Of a stretch of 62,063 bases of DNA, positions 26,731-35,444 are shown one piece after another. The stretch is from the NCBI RefSeq assembly GCF_002220365.1, contig NZ_MTHB01000170.1:1-62063 (forward strand), in the 5' to 3' direction. The first letter of the stretch is position 1; each line of letters opens with the position of its first letter. Under the pieces are notes generated by a model that saw only the letters and a program-made list of their open reading frames with translations, searched no databases and was not told where the DNA came from. The position numbers and the translations under genes were made by a program. The DNA is from Caballeronia sordidicola (lineage in GTDB: Bacteria > Pseudomonadota > Gammaproteobacteria > Burkholderiales > Burkholderiaceae).

Positions 26731-27965
26731 CAGCTCTTCAGCCCGCTGGCGAAGGCCTTTTGGGCGTCCTCCACCGACTGGTTCTTGTTCCAGAAGTTGG
26801 TGATGACGTCCTGCAACGCACCGTTGATATCAGGCGGCGTCAGCATTTCCGGATTCGGCAACTGCCGCGACTTGTCCTTCATGATCGCGATGCCCTCCTT
26901 CGCGCACATGTCGAGACTCGAATCGTCGATGTCCGAGCGAATCGGAATCGACCCCTTCTTCGCGCTGAACGCCACCTGCGCAGCCGGGGACGTCATGACC
27001 GTCGCGAGCAGTTTCTGCGCCTTGATTGCGTTGGGGTCGTCGGTCTTCGGAAACACGAACGCGTCGCCTGCCACAAGATACGGCGAATGCGGACCGAAGC
27101 CAGGGAAGCAGCCGAAGTCCTTGCCCGCCGTTTGATTGGCTGCGGAGAACTCGCCCTTCGCCCAGTCGCCCATGATCTGCACGCCGGCCTTGCCGGAGAT
27201 CACCAGCGCGGTCGCGTCGTTCCAGTTGCGACCCGGCGAGCCGGGATCAACATAGTTATGCAGACGCTTGAACTGCGTCAGCACCTTCTTGAACGCGTCG
27301 GACTTGACCGCGTTCACATCGCGATCGCGGTATACCTTCAAATAAAGGTCCGGGCCGCCGACATCGGCGAACACGGCGTCGAAGGTGATCTTCTCCTGCC
27401 ATGCCTGACCACCGAGCGCGAGCGGAATCACGCCAGCCGCTTTCAGCTTGTCGAGATCCGCGATGAACTCATCGTAGGTCGCCGGCTCCTTCGTGATGCC
27501 GGCCTTCTGGAACGCCGGCTTCGAATAGAAGAACCAGGCCGGCATGTGGATGTCCACCGGCGCCGCGTAGTAATGCCCGTTCGACTTGATGCTTTCAATG
27601 ATCGACGCCGGAAAGATCTTGTCCCAGTTCTCCTTGGCCGCGACATCGTCCACGTTGTTCAGCAACCCCTGGTCGATGATGTCGTGGAATTGCTTCGACG
27701 TATTGAACTGCGCGGCGGTCGGAGGGTCCCCACCCATGATGCGGTTGATTGCCGTGGAGCGCGCCTGGTCCGCGCCGGCCACGGCTTGGTCGATCCACAA
27801 CCCGCCCGCCTTGTTATAGGCATCGGCGAACTGCTTGATGGCCGCTGACTCGCCGCCCGATGTCCACCAGTGGATCACGGTGGCTTTCAACGGATCCGCG
27901 TGCGCCGCGCTCATCGTCGCAACGGCTGCAATGACACTGACGACCAGTTTTTTCATGCTGTTCAT
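26730..27965 (-). CDS. Sugar ABC transporter substrate-binding protein
   Basis: A 411-residue CUT1 (SBP_bac_1) binding protein. GGAGGAGA lies 5 bases before the ATG at 27965. The signal peptide ends at about AHA (residue 23). The mature part begins with KATVIHWWTSGGESAAIKQFADAYN, the family start. Placement beside a GH1 glucosidase suggests beta-glucosides or cello-oligosaccharides as ligand. Confidence 0.92.
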   Translation of the reverse strand: MNSMKKLVVSVIAAVATMSAAHADPLKATVIHWWTSGGESAAIKQFADAYNKAGGLWIDQAVAGADQARSTAINRIMGGDPPTAAQFNTSKQFHDIIDQGLLNNVDDVAAKENWDKIFPASIIESIKSNGHYYAAPVDIHMPAWFFYSKPAFQKAGITKEPATYDEFIADLDKLKAAGVIPLALGGQAWQEKITFDAVFADVGGPDLYLKVYRDRDVNAVKSDAFKKVLTQFKRLHNYVDPGSPGRNWNDATALVISGKAGVQIMGDWAKGEFSAANQTAGKDFGCFPGFGPHSPYLVAGDAFVFPKTDDPNAIKAQKLLATVMTSPAAQVAFSAKKGSIPIRSDIDDSSLDMCAKEGIAIMKDKSRQLPNPEMLTPPDINGALQDVITNFWNKNQSVEDAQKAFASGLKS

Positions 27966-28046
27966 TAAGTCTCCTCCGGGCTATGTCTTCTATTGGCCCC
28001 GTCATTCACAGGGTCCAACGGATTCGGCATTGAAACGAACTACGGG

Positions 28047-29432
28047 TCAGGCGCGGGCTTTGGTGTTGCGCTCCTCAAGGAACTTCGCAATCAGTTCGGC
28101 GCTGTGTTTCATGGTGCGTTTCTGCGTCTTGTAGTCGACATGAAATACTCCGAAGCGGCGTTCATAACCGAAGGCCCATTCGAAGTTATCCATCAGCGAC
28201 CAGATGAAATATCCGCGTATGTCGACGCCTGCTTTGATCGCGCTATCCACGGCGGCAAGATGGCGCTTGAGGAACGAGATGCGCTGCGGATCGTCGACGC
28301 GTCCATCGATTACCTTGTCGTCGGAGGCCATGCCGTTTTCAGTGATATAGATCGGCGGCAATGAAGCATACGTCTTGTTGAATCCGATCAGCAGGTCGCG
28401 CAGGCCATCGGGATGAATCTCCCAGCCCATCTGCGTGCGCTCGACGCCTGGCAGTGGCACTTCCGTAAAACCATGCGCGCCGTCGCTCTTCACGTTCGTA
28501 CGGAAGTAATAGTTGATGCCGAGGAAGTCGAGCGGCGTGCCTATGGTTTCCATATCGCCGTCGAGCACCAGCGGCTCGGTGCCCGGCCATAGTTCGAAAA
28601 GGTCCTTGGGATAAGCCTTTTTCAACAGCGGGTCGAGTATCCACGCGTTGTGCTGGACTTCAAAAAGATGCGCGGCACGTGCATCGGCTTCGCTGTTGGT
28701 ATCGGCGGTACCACGGCCCACATTCGCGACAATGCCCTTGAGCGACGCCGGATCGTTTGCCCGCAGGACCGGCACGGCCGTACCGTGCGCGAGCAGCAGG
28801 TGATGCATGGCCTGGGTCGCGTAGCGGTCGTTCGCCAGACCCGGCGCATGATGGCCGTTGCCGTAGCCAAGGTACGCGGAGCACCAGGGTTCGTTGAGCG
28901 TGGCCCAGGCATCGACCTCACCGCTCAGTTCGCGGCTCATCAGGTCGGCGTAATCGGCGAAGCGATACGCTATGTCGCGATTCAGCCAGCCGCCGCGATC
29001 TTCCAGATATTGCGGCAAGTCCCAGTGATACAGCGTGACAAAGGTCTTGAGGCCCTTCTCTTTCAGCCGCCCGATCAGGCGCTTATAAAAGTCGATCCCT
29101 TTGCGGTTCGGACGCCCCGCTTCATCCATGACGCGCGGCCATGCAATGGATAGGCGATATCCGTCGACGTTAAGCGCGCAAAGCAAGTCAAGGTCCGATT
29201 CCCACCGATGATAGTGATCGCAAGCGACCTCGCCGGTGTCGCCGGCCAGCACTTTGCCTGGCGTGGCCGAGAACGTGTCCCAGATCGACGGGAGCCGGCC
29301 GTCTTCGCTGGCGGCGCCTTCGATCTGATAGGAGGCCGTTGCTGCACCCAGTAGAAAGTCACGTCGCCAGAGGGCTGAATCGGACGGAGGGGAAAACGGA
29401 TCGCTTGAGACAACGGATGCGTCGAGTGCCAC
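28047..29432 (-). CDS. GH1 beta-glucosidase
   Basis: I chose GTG at 29432 because AGGAG sits 7 bases upstream; this gives 461 residues, normal for GH1. A frame to 29513 would run across the operator. Catalytic residues are visible: acid/base glutamate in TLNEPWC and nucleophile in YITENGMA. Other landmarks are GAATASYQIEGA, SIWDTFS, DHYHRWESDLDLL and FIWSLMDNFEWAFGY. No signal peptide, so it hydrolyses imported beta-glucosides in the cytoplasm. It is the first gene of the operon with the sugar transporter and LacI regulator. Confidence 0.93.
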   Translation of the reverse strand: MALDASVVSSDPFSPPSDSALWRRDFLLGAATASYQIEGAASEDGRLPSIWDTFSATPGKVLAGDTGEVACDHYHRWESDLDLLCALNVDGYRLSIAWPRVMDEAGRPNRKGIDFYKRLIGRLKEKGLKTFVTLYHWDLPQYLEDRGGWLNRDIAYRFADYADLMSRELSGEVDAWATLNEPWCSAYLGYGNGHHAPGLANDRYATQAMHHLLLAHGTAVPVLRANDPASLKGIVANVGRGTADTNSEADARAAHLFEVQHNAWILDPLLKKAYPKDLFELWPGTEPLVLDGDMETIGTPLDFLGINYYFRTNVKSDGAHGFTEVPLPGVERTQMGWEIHPDGLRDLLIGFNKTYASLPPIYITENGMASDDKVIDGRVDDPQRISFLKRHLAAVDSAIKAGVDIRGYFIWSLMDNFEWAFGYERRFGVFHVDYKTQKRTMKHSAELIAKFLEERNTKARA

Positions 29433-29455
29433 GAGAACTCCTGTTGAGCGGTGGA

Positions 29456-29471
29456 GTGGAAGCGCTTCCAC
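29456..29471. promoter_or_regulatory. LacI-type operator before glucosidase operon
   Basis: GTGGAAGCGCTTCCAC is a perfect 16-base palindrome containing the TGGAAGCGCTTCCA core typical of LacI/GalR and CRE sites. It lies 24 bases before the GTG start of the glucosidase. Confidence 0.85.
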
Positions 29472-29483
29472 AAGTGCCAGCGA

Positions 29484-29513
29484 ACGATAGCAGCGCCGAA
29501 TTGAGGGGGACAA
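29484..29513 (-). promoter_or_regulatory. Candidate promoter of glucosidase operon
   Basis: On the minus strand, TTGTCC (29513-29508) and TATCGT (29489-29484) are 18 bases apart; each matches 4 of 6 consensus bases. The operator would lie just after the transcription start, suiting repression. Confidence 0.4.
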
Positions 29514-29613
29514 TCCGGGTTTGTATGGAGAGGGTTGGGGGAGAATGACTGAAAGGCTCGATCGTCGCGAAAGCGTCAGCGACGAATCGGAAAAAGCGGA
29601 GCGCTACGAACCT

Positions 29614-29648
29614 GGTGCTTGGTGCTTGGTGCTTGGTGCTTGGTGCTT
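29614..29648. repeat. Five perfect copies of a 7-base repeat
   Basis: GGTGCTT is repeated five times without mismatch between the glucosidase promoter and the 3' end of the histidine kinase gene. A 7-base unit can expand by slippage; it lies outside both genes, 18 bases after the kinase stop. Confidence 0.9.
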
Positions 29649-29665
29649 ATGGTGGCGGCGTGCGT

Positions 29666-30862
29666 TCACACCCTGTCATTCACGGGAATCCGTGCCACAA
29701 AACAGGTCCCCGTCTCCACCGATGAACTCACGGACAACGTCCCGCCGTGCCCGTTGACGATCTGTGAGCAAATATAGAGTCCCAACCCGAGTCCGCCGCC
29801 CGGCTGACTGGTTGCCGGCCGCCAATACGGTTCGAAGACCTTTTCCAGGTCCGGCGGCGCGATCGGCGCACCGACGTTTGAGACGCAGACCGTAAGCTCG
29901 CCGGCATCCACCGATACCACCACCCGCACCGGTTGATCCGGGGCGCCATGCGTCAGCGCATTAGCCAGCAAGTTGGACAGCAGTTGCTGGACGCGCCCCC
30001 GGTCGCAGTAGACGCGGCCGTCCACCGCGATCTGTTCCAGTACGACACGTTGCGGATTCGCGTCGCGCAGTTCCGTGACCACATGGCCGAGCGCGTCGGG
30101 GAGATCGTCAACCGGAGCAAGTGACACGCCGATACCCGTGCCGAGGCGGCCGCGGGCGAAATCGAGCACGTCATCTATCAGCCGCGACATGCGCCGCGTA
30201 GTCGCCCGCAACCGCGTGCCGATGGTCACCAGTTCCGGTTCGCTGCTACGACGTGCCAGCCATTCCGCAGTTGCGCCCACGGCGGCAAGCGGATTGCGCA
30301 GATCGTGGCCCAGCACGGCAATGAACTGCTCGCGCAACTCGGCGGTCGTCCGCTCGCTGAGAAGCGCGGCTTCGGTCGCCGAGCGTTCGTTCTCGCTCTC
30401 CAGTTGCAGTGCAATCAGTTCTGCGAAGAGCGTGAACATGGTGAGCGTTCGTGCGTCCGAGACCAGCGCTGGACGCGGATCGATTGCGCACAGGTTGCCG
30501 AAATAATCGCCGTTCGGGAGAATGATCGGCACCGAGATATAACTCTCGATGTTGTAGATGCGCGGCGTATGGTGTTCGCGGTAGAGCGGATCGGTGCTCG
30601 CATGGTCGACGACGATAGGCCGGCGCATTGTGCGAGACTCGCTGCACAGTGTGGTATGGACGTCGAGTTGGCCGCCCGGCAACAGCCCGAACTGAATGTC
30701 ATCCTGCACGGCACAGGCGGTCCATGTTCCCTCGGTGACGCGCGCCACGGCCGCGAAACCAAGGCCGGTATTTTTGCAGATTACGCTCAGCATGGACGGC
30801 ACGGCGCCGATTCTGCCGATGGCGGCCACGTCGCGGGCAATGGATTCGTTGCTGTCGTCCAT
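29666..30862 (-). CDS. GAF-domain sensor histidine kinase
   Basis: Start placed at ATG 30862 (MDDSNESIARDV), giving 398 residues; a TTG at 30943 would add 27. A GAF domain (about residues 10-160) with SYISVPIILPNGDYFGNLCAIDP is followed by a coiled linker, a HisKA domain with the phosphoacceptor in VLGHDLRNPLAAVG, and a HATPase domain with the N box LLSNLLANALTHG and G boxes PGGGLGLGLYI. No membrane segment, so it is cytosolic. No response regulator is adjacent. It is divergent from the kaiC operon, sharing about 270 bases of upstream DNA, which suggests a signalling link. Confidence 0.88.
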   Translation of the reverse strand: MDDSNESIARDVAAIGRIGAVPSMLSVICKNTGLGFAAVARVTEGTWTACAVQDDIQFGLLPGGQLDVHTTLCSESRTMRRPIVVDHASTDPLYREHHTPRIYNIESYISVPIILPNGDYFGNLCAIDPRPALVSDARTLTMFTLFAELIALQLESENERSATEAALLSERTTAELREQFIAVLGHDLRNPLAAVGATAEWLARRSSEPELVTIGTRLRATTRRMSRLIDDVLDFARGRLGTGIGVSLAPVDDLPDALGHVVTELRDANPQRVVLEQIAVDGRVYCDRGRVQQLLSNLLANALTHGAPDQPVRVVVSVDAGELTVCVSNVGAPIAPPDLEKVFEPYWRPATSQPGGGLGLGLYICSQIVNGHGGTLSVSSSVETGTCFVARIPVNDRV

Positions 30863-31136
30863 GGCGGCCTGCAAAACTCCATAAACAGGATTCAAGATTC
30901 TACCTCTCGGTACTCGATATTTTTTGCTCGGTGCTGCGCTCAATTGTACGGGTCAAGTGGCTCCTGCCAAGGGTTTAAAAATGACGCCTATCCCCGGGCA
31001 CCGGCGAGCGTGATCTTCTGGATTGCATCGTGCGTACCGCGATGCCAAGATGCGCTGTCGCCGCGGACCAACTGGCGCAGGTATCGAGCCTGGGCCGGCT
31101 GTGGTGCCTTCCTGTTAATCCTTACGAAGAAAAACA

Positions 31137-32819
31137 ATGACCGGAGCAGTGCTTTCAAAATCGCCGACAGGCATTTCAGGGTTCGACGACGTCACCCTCG
31201 GCGGCTTGCCGGCGGGCCGTCCGACCCTGATGTGCGGCGCGGCAGGATGCGGCAAGACCCTCTTCGCCATGACGTTCCTGGTGGAAGGCGTACTGAAGTA
31301 TGGTGAACCTGGCGTGCTGGTGAGCTTCGAGGAATCCGCGGAGGACCTGGCCGCGAACGTGGCGTCGCTCGGCTACGACGTCATGTCGCTGATCGACGAG
31401 AAGAAACTCGCCATCGATCACGTCAAGATCGATCCCGCGGGAATCGAAGACACCGGCGAATACGACCTCGAAGGCCTGTTCGTGCGGCTCGACCACGCCA
31501 TCAAGAGTGTGAACGCAAAGCGCGTCGTACTCGACACACTCGAAGCACTGTTCGCCAGTTTCCCCGACGCCGTCTTGCTGCGCACCGAGTTGCGGCGCCT
31601 GTTCGACTGGCTGAAGGAACGCGGCGTCACGGCCATCGTGACCGCGGAGCGCGGAACTGGCGACCCGAACCGGTTGACACGGCACGGCATTGAGGAATAT
31701 GTGTCCGACTGCGTGATCCTGCTCGACAACCGGGTCGAAAACCAGGTCGCCACGCGGCGCCTGAGGATCGTTAAATATCGCGGCTCGGCGCATGGGACCA
31801 ACGAATACCCGTTTCTTATCGATACCACCGGCATCAGCGTCCTCCCCATTACATCAGCGGGCCTGGCGCACCTGACGTCGAGCGACGTCATCTCGACGGG
31901 CATCGCGGATCTCGATTCCATGCTCGGGGTGGGCGGTTATTTCGTGGGCTCTAGCGTACTCGTGTCGGGACTCGCGGGAACGGGCAAAACCACCTTTGCC
32001 GCGAAATTCGTGGAGGCACGCTGCGCACTCGGCGAGCGCACGCTGTGGTACGCCTTTGAAGAATCTCCCGAACAGATCGTGCGCAACATGCGTTCAGTGG
32101 GCGTGGATCTTGCGCACTGCCTGGACGGCACGCTCAGGATCGAATCGGCCCGGCCCAGTTTTTTCGGGCTGGAAATGCATTTGGCGCGGATGGTTCGCGA
32201 CATCGACCTGTTCAAGCCGAGCGCCGTGGTGATCGACCCGATTTCGTCCTTGCGGGGCGTGGAGTCGGAAGTGCACGCGACGCTCTTACGACTTGTCGAT
32301 CTCCTCAAATCCCGCGGCATTACGGCAGTTTTTACAAGTCTCAGCAGCATCGACCAGGCATCCAGCTTGAACGACCGCAGCATTTCGTCGCTGATGGATA
32401 CCTGGATTTCGCTATCGCATATTGAAACGAACGGCGAGCGCAACCGGCTTGTCTACGTGCTGAAATCGCGTGGCATGGATCATTCGAACCAGGTCCGCGA
32501 ATATCAGATCAGCAATGAGGGAATCGCCATGGTGCCGGCATATATAGGCGCGGGCGGCGTGCTGACAGGCTCCGCACGGCTTGCGCAGGAAGCGCAGGAA
32601 CGCGACCAATCCGCCGCGCGCGACGAACTTGTGATGCAAAAGAAGCGCGAGCTCGCGCGGCGCCGCAAAGCCGTCGAGCAGCAGGTCGCGGAACTGCAGT
32701 CGGCGCTCAACGCTGAAGCATCGGAACTTGATGCGCTGATCGAGCAAAGCGACGAACACAAGCGCCTGCATGAAGCCGACCGTGACCGGATGGCACAACT
32801 TCGGCGAACGAAAGAATGA
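31137..32819 (+). CDS. kaiC: KaiC-like double-ATPase protein
   Basis: A 560-residue protein with two RecA-like KaiC domains. CI: Walker A GAAGCGKT at 34-41, catalytic glutamates E65-E66 (FEES). CII: Walker A GLAGTGKT at 278-285, FEES near 308. The stretch NDRSISSLMDT aligns with the cyanobacterial autophosphorylation segment, putting S417 and S418 at the S431/T432 positions, so both sites keep a hydroxyl. After CII a coiled coil (about 485-560, charged) replaces the KaiC tail. It heads an operon with two KaiB-like genes and a hybrid kinase. No kaiA is seen. In other non-cyanobacteria such sets are tied to stress or timing. Ribosome site is weak. Confidence 0.9.
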   Translation: MTGAVLSKSPTGISGFDDVTLGGLPAGRPTLMCGAAGCGKTLFAMTFLVEGVLKYGEPGVLVSFEESAEDLAANVASLGYDVMSLIDEKKLAIDHVKIDPAGIEDTGEYDLEGLFVRLDHAIKSVNAKRVVLDTLEALFASFPDAVLLRTELRRLFDWLKERGVTAIVTAERGTGDPNRLTRHGIEEYVSDCVILLDNRVENQVATRRLRIVKYRGSAHGTNEYPFLIDTTGISVLPITSAGLAHLTSSDVISTGIADLDSMLGVGGYFVGSSVLVSGLAGTGKTTFAAKFVEARCALGERTLWYAFEESPEQIVRNMRSVGVDLAHCLDGTLRIESARPSFFGLEMHLARMVRDIDLFKPSAVVIDPISSLRGVESEVHATLLRLVDLLKSRGITAVFTSLSSIDQASSLNDRSISSLMDTWISLSHIETNGERNRLVYVLKSRGMDHSNQVREYQISNEGIAMVPAYIGAGGVLTGSARLAQEAQERDQSAARDELVMQKKRELARRRKAVEQQVAELQSALNAEASELDALIEQSDEHKRLHEADRDRMAQLRRTKE

Positions 32820-33163
32820 CCGAACAATACTCGTCCGCGCCCGCGGAACTCGAACCGGACGCCACAGGAACGCCCGGCGCTTGCTTGTATTCTCTAAGGT
32901 TATATATAGCGGGGGAAACGCCGAAATCCATGGCAGCCATTCGCAACCTGCGTGCGCTCTGCGCCACGCACCTGGCCGATGAGTATTCGATCGAGGTCAT
33001 CGATCTGTGCATCAACCCGCGACTTGCAGCCGCCGACCAGATTCTCGCGATCCCGACCGTCGTGCGGCATCTGCCCGCGCCGCTCAGGAAAGTGATCGGC
33101 GATTTGTCCGATACCGAGCGCGTGCTGGTCGGTCTCGACCTCCGGCCGAGGGCGGGTTCGTGA
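32816..33163 (+). CDS. kaiB: KaiB-like protein 1
   Basis: A 115-residue protein whose start overlaps the kaiC stop (ATGA). After a variable 25-residue N terminus it carries the KaiB thioredoxin-like core: LRLYIAGETPKS, YSIEVIDLCINPRLAAADQIL, AIPTVVRHLPAPLRKVIGDL and SDTERVLVGLDL. The last part closely resembles cyanobacterial KaiB. KaiB binds KaiC CI after a fold switch in cyanobacteria; whether this one switches cannot be read. No CXXC redox motif is present. Confidence 0.92.
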   Translation: MTEQYSSAPAELEPDATGTPGACLYSLRLYIAGETPKSMAAIRNLRALCATHLADEYSIEVIDLCINPRLAAADQILAIPTVVRHLPAPLRKVIGDLSDTERVLVGLDLRPRAGS

Positions 33164-33591
33164 ACGCCCTGCCCGTCGAAGCCGGCGGCGCAGGGGGCGC
33201 AAACGCTGCGACGCCCCCGCCGCCATCGGACATGCTGGTACTGCGCCTCTATGTGACGGGTAATACGCTGCGCTCCACGCGTGCGGTCGACAACGCGCGG
33301 CGCTTGCTGGAAGTCCATGCGGCAGGCCGTTTCGAGCTTGAAGTAATCGACATCTACCTGCATCCGGAAGCCGCGGTCGCGGCCCAGATCATTGCCGCGC
33401 CGACATTGGTCAAGCTGCATCCGGGGCCGTTGCGCAGGGTGATTGGTGACCTCTCGGATTCGAACAAGGTGCTGGCCGCGCTCGGCGTGATGGTGTCGAA
33501 CGCAGCCGTTGATGCGTACTCAAGCGCGTCCTCAGGTTCGTCCTCAGGTTCGTCCTCAGGCGCGTCTGCGAGCGCATCCATCAAATCCTGA
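33160..33591 (+). CDS. KaiB-like protein 2 with Ser/Gly-rich tail
   Basis: GTG at 33160 overlaps the stop of the first KaiB gene (GTGA) and follows GAGGGCGGG, giving 143 residues. Core: VLRLYVTGNTLRSTRAVDN, FELEVIDIYLHPEAAVAAQII, AAPTLVKLHPGPLRRVIGDLSD. It has a Gly/Ala/Pro-rich N-terminal extension and a C-terminal Ser/Gly/Ala tail encoded by 12-base repeats of the TCCTCAGGTTCG type (about 33525-33580), so it is longer than KaiB 1. It lacks the C-terminal GLDL. The two copies are clearly divergent paralogues. Confidence 0.9.
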   Translation: MNALPVEAGGAGGANAATPPPPSDMLVLRLYVTGNTLRSTRAVDNARRLLEVHAAGRFELEVIDIYLHPEAAVAAQIIAAPTLVKLHPGPLRRVIGDLSDSNKVLAALGVMVSNAAVDAYSSASSGSSSGSSSGASASASIKS

Positions 33592-33596
33592 CACGT

Positions 33597-35234
33597 ATGT
33601 CCGATCAATCCCACTTCGCTTCACTGGAAACCGCGACCGTCGAGGAGCTGCGCGAGCGGCTGCGCGAGGCGGAAGATACCCTCGACGCCATCCGTAGCGG
33701 CGCGGTCGACGCCGTGGTGGTCGGCAGCGACGACGACCGGCGCATCTACACGCTCGAGAGCGCGGACCGGCCGTATCGCGTGCTCGTGGAGCAGATGCAG
33801 GAGGGCGCGGTGATGCTCTCCGCCGACGGCATTATTCTCTACGCCAACGAACGTGCCGGACAGTTGCTCGACGCCCAGGTCGAGCACATGGTTGGCTCCG
33901 CGTTCAGCGCTTTTGTGCTCGACGGCCAGCACGCGCGTTTGCAGGAGCTGATCCGCGAAAGCGCTACCGGTACTGCCCGCGACGAACTCACGGTGCTGTC
34001 GCCCAGCGGGGAAACTCCCGTCCACTGCAGCTTCAAGGCGCTCGAGGCAGAGCGTGACCAGGACCGCCTGATCTGCGGCGTGATCTCCGATCTCTCGCAG
34101 CAACGGCAGATGGAAGCCCGCCTGCACCAGGCGCAGAAAATGGAGGCGGTTGGTCAGTTGACCGGTGGCCTGGCCCACGATTTCAACAACCTGCTGCAGG
34201 CCATTCACGGCAACCTGGAGCTTGTGAAGCGCACGCCCTCGGACCCCGAGCGCGTGCTGCGCTGGACCGACAATGCCATGCGGGCCGTCAGCCGCGGCGC
34301 CAAGCTGACCGCGCAATTGCTGGCATTTTCGCGCTCGCAGAAACTCGAATTGCAACCGGTCGGGCTGACACGACTCGTGCATGGCATGGCCGATCTGTTC
34401 GACCGCACGCTGGGCGCCGGGATCGACCTGAGACTGGAACTTGGCAAAGACGACGCCCTGGTCGTGGCGGACGCGACCCAGCTCGAACTCGCCTTGCTCA
34501 ACCTCGCTATCAACGCACGCGACGCGATGCCCACGGGCGGCGTGCTGCGCATCAGCATGGTAGCGTGGACGATCACGGACGACGCCGATCTCGCCGATGG
34601 CGAGTACGTGGAATTGAGTGTCGCCGATACCGGTACCGGCATGCCCGCCGACGTCGCGGCCCGGGCGTTCGAGCCGTTTTTTACCACCAAGGAACTGGGT
34701 GCGGGAACCGGTCTCGGCCTCGCCCAGGTGTACGGAATCTGCCAGCAGGCAGGCGGCCATGCGCAGATCGAAAGCAGTCCGGGCGGCACCCGCGTGTCTT
34801 TGTTTCTGCGGCGTTCGCCTGCTGCGGCCGCCGCAGCGGACCCGTGCGCGGCGGCTATCGTCAATGCGAGTGACCTGAGTGCACCGCGAATCCTGGTCGT
34901 CGACGACGATCCGGATGTGCGTACGTTCATGGTCGAAACGCTGGTCGCGCTGGGGTATCGCGTGGACTCGGCGGCCGGTGGGCGTGCGGCGCTCAACATG
35001 ATGGCGAGCGATCCACCCGACTTGCTGGTGCTGGACTTCGCAATGCCGCATCTTGATGGCGCTGCGGTGGCGAAACTGGCGCGGTCGCAGGGTCTGCACA
35101 TGCCCATTGTTTTCGCGAGCGGCTACGCGGACACCTCCGCCCTCGACGCCGCGATGGGCAACAACATCTCGCTGCTTCGAAAACCATTTTCGATCGGGAA
35201 TTTGTCCGCGGTCGTTGCGGCGGCGCTGGCGTAA
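33597..35234 (+). CDS. Hybrid histidine kinase (PAS-HisKA-HATPase-REC)
   Basis: A 545-residue cytosolic kinase, five bases after the second kaiB. A coiled coil (about 10-35), PAS domain (about 60-165), HisKA with H194 in GGLAHDFNNLLQ, HATPase with NLAINARDAMP and GAGTGLGLAQVYG, then a REC domain (about 428-545) with the acidic DDD triplet, phosphoacceptor D480 in VLDFAMP and the conserved lysine in LLRKPF. A separate DNA-binding output is not encoded next to it. It could read KaiC/KaiB state, as SasA does in cyanobacteria, but it lacks SasA's KaiB-like N-terminal domain, so that is inference. Confidence 0.92.
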   Translation: MSDQSHFASLETATVEELRERLREAEDTLDAIRSGAVDAVVVGSDDDRRIYTLESADRPYRVLVEQMQEGAVMLSADGIILYANERAGQLLDAQVEHMVGSAFSAFVLDGQHARLQELIRESATGTARDELTVLSPSGETPVHCSFKALEAERDQDRLICGVISDLSQQRQMEARLHQAQKMEAVGQLTGGLAHDFNNLLQAIHGNLELVKRTPSDPERVLRWTDNAMRAVSRGAKLTAQLLAFSRSQKLELQPVGLTRLVHGMADLFDRTLGAGIDLRLELGKDDALVVADATQLELALLNLAINARDAMPTGGVLRISMVAWTITDDADLADGEYVELSVADTGTGMPADVAARAFEPFFTTKELGAGTGLGLAQVYGICQQAGGHAQIESSPGGTRVSLFLRRSPAAAAAADPCAAAIVNASDLSAPRILVVDDDPDVRTFMVETLVALGYRVDSAAGGRAALNMMASDPPDLLVLDFAMPHLDGAAVAKLARSQGLHMPIVFASGYADTSALDAAMGNNISLLRKPFSIGNLSAVVAAALA

Positions 35235-35444
35235 GGGATGGTTGGCACCGGTCGCTTGTAGAAGACTGGCGCGCACGCCGGTGAACGGGCGCGGCGACAA
35301 TCCTTCCACTGCTGACAGAAACTGGCAGTAGTCACGCTTACGATGGATTCGACTTCAGCACCGGGGCAGCTAACTGCCGCCTCGCTGCTCGATTCCCGGC
35401 CGCTCACCCGGCTGCGTCCCATCGACCCTTTGCGAGCGAACACC

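Noticed and set aside
33621..35309. 562-residue open frame on -
   Set aside because: Antisense to the hybrid kinase, whose catalytic motifs are all intact on +; the minus translation has no family features.
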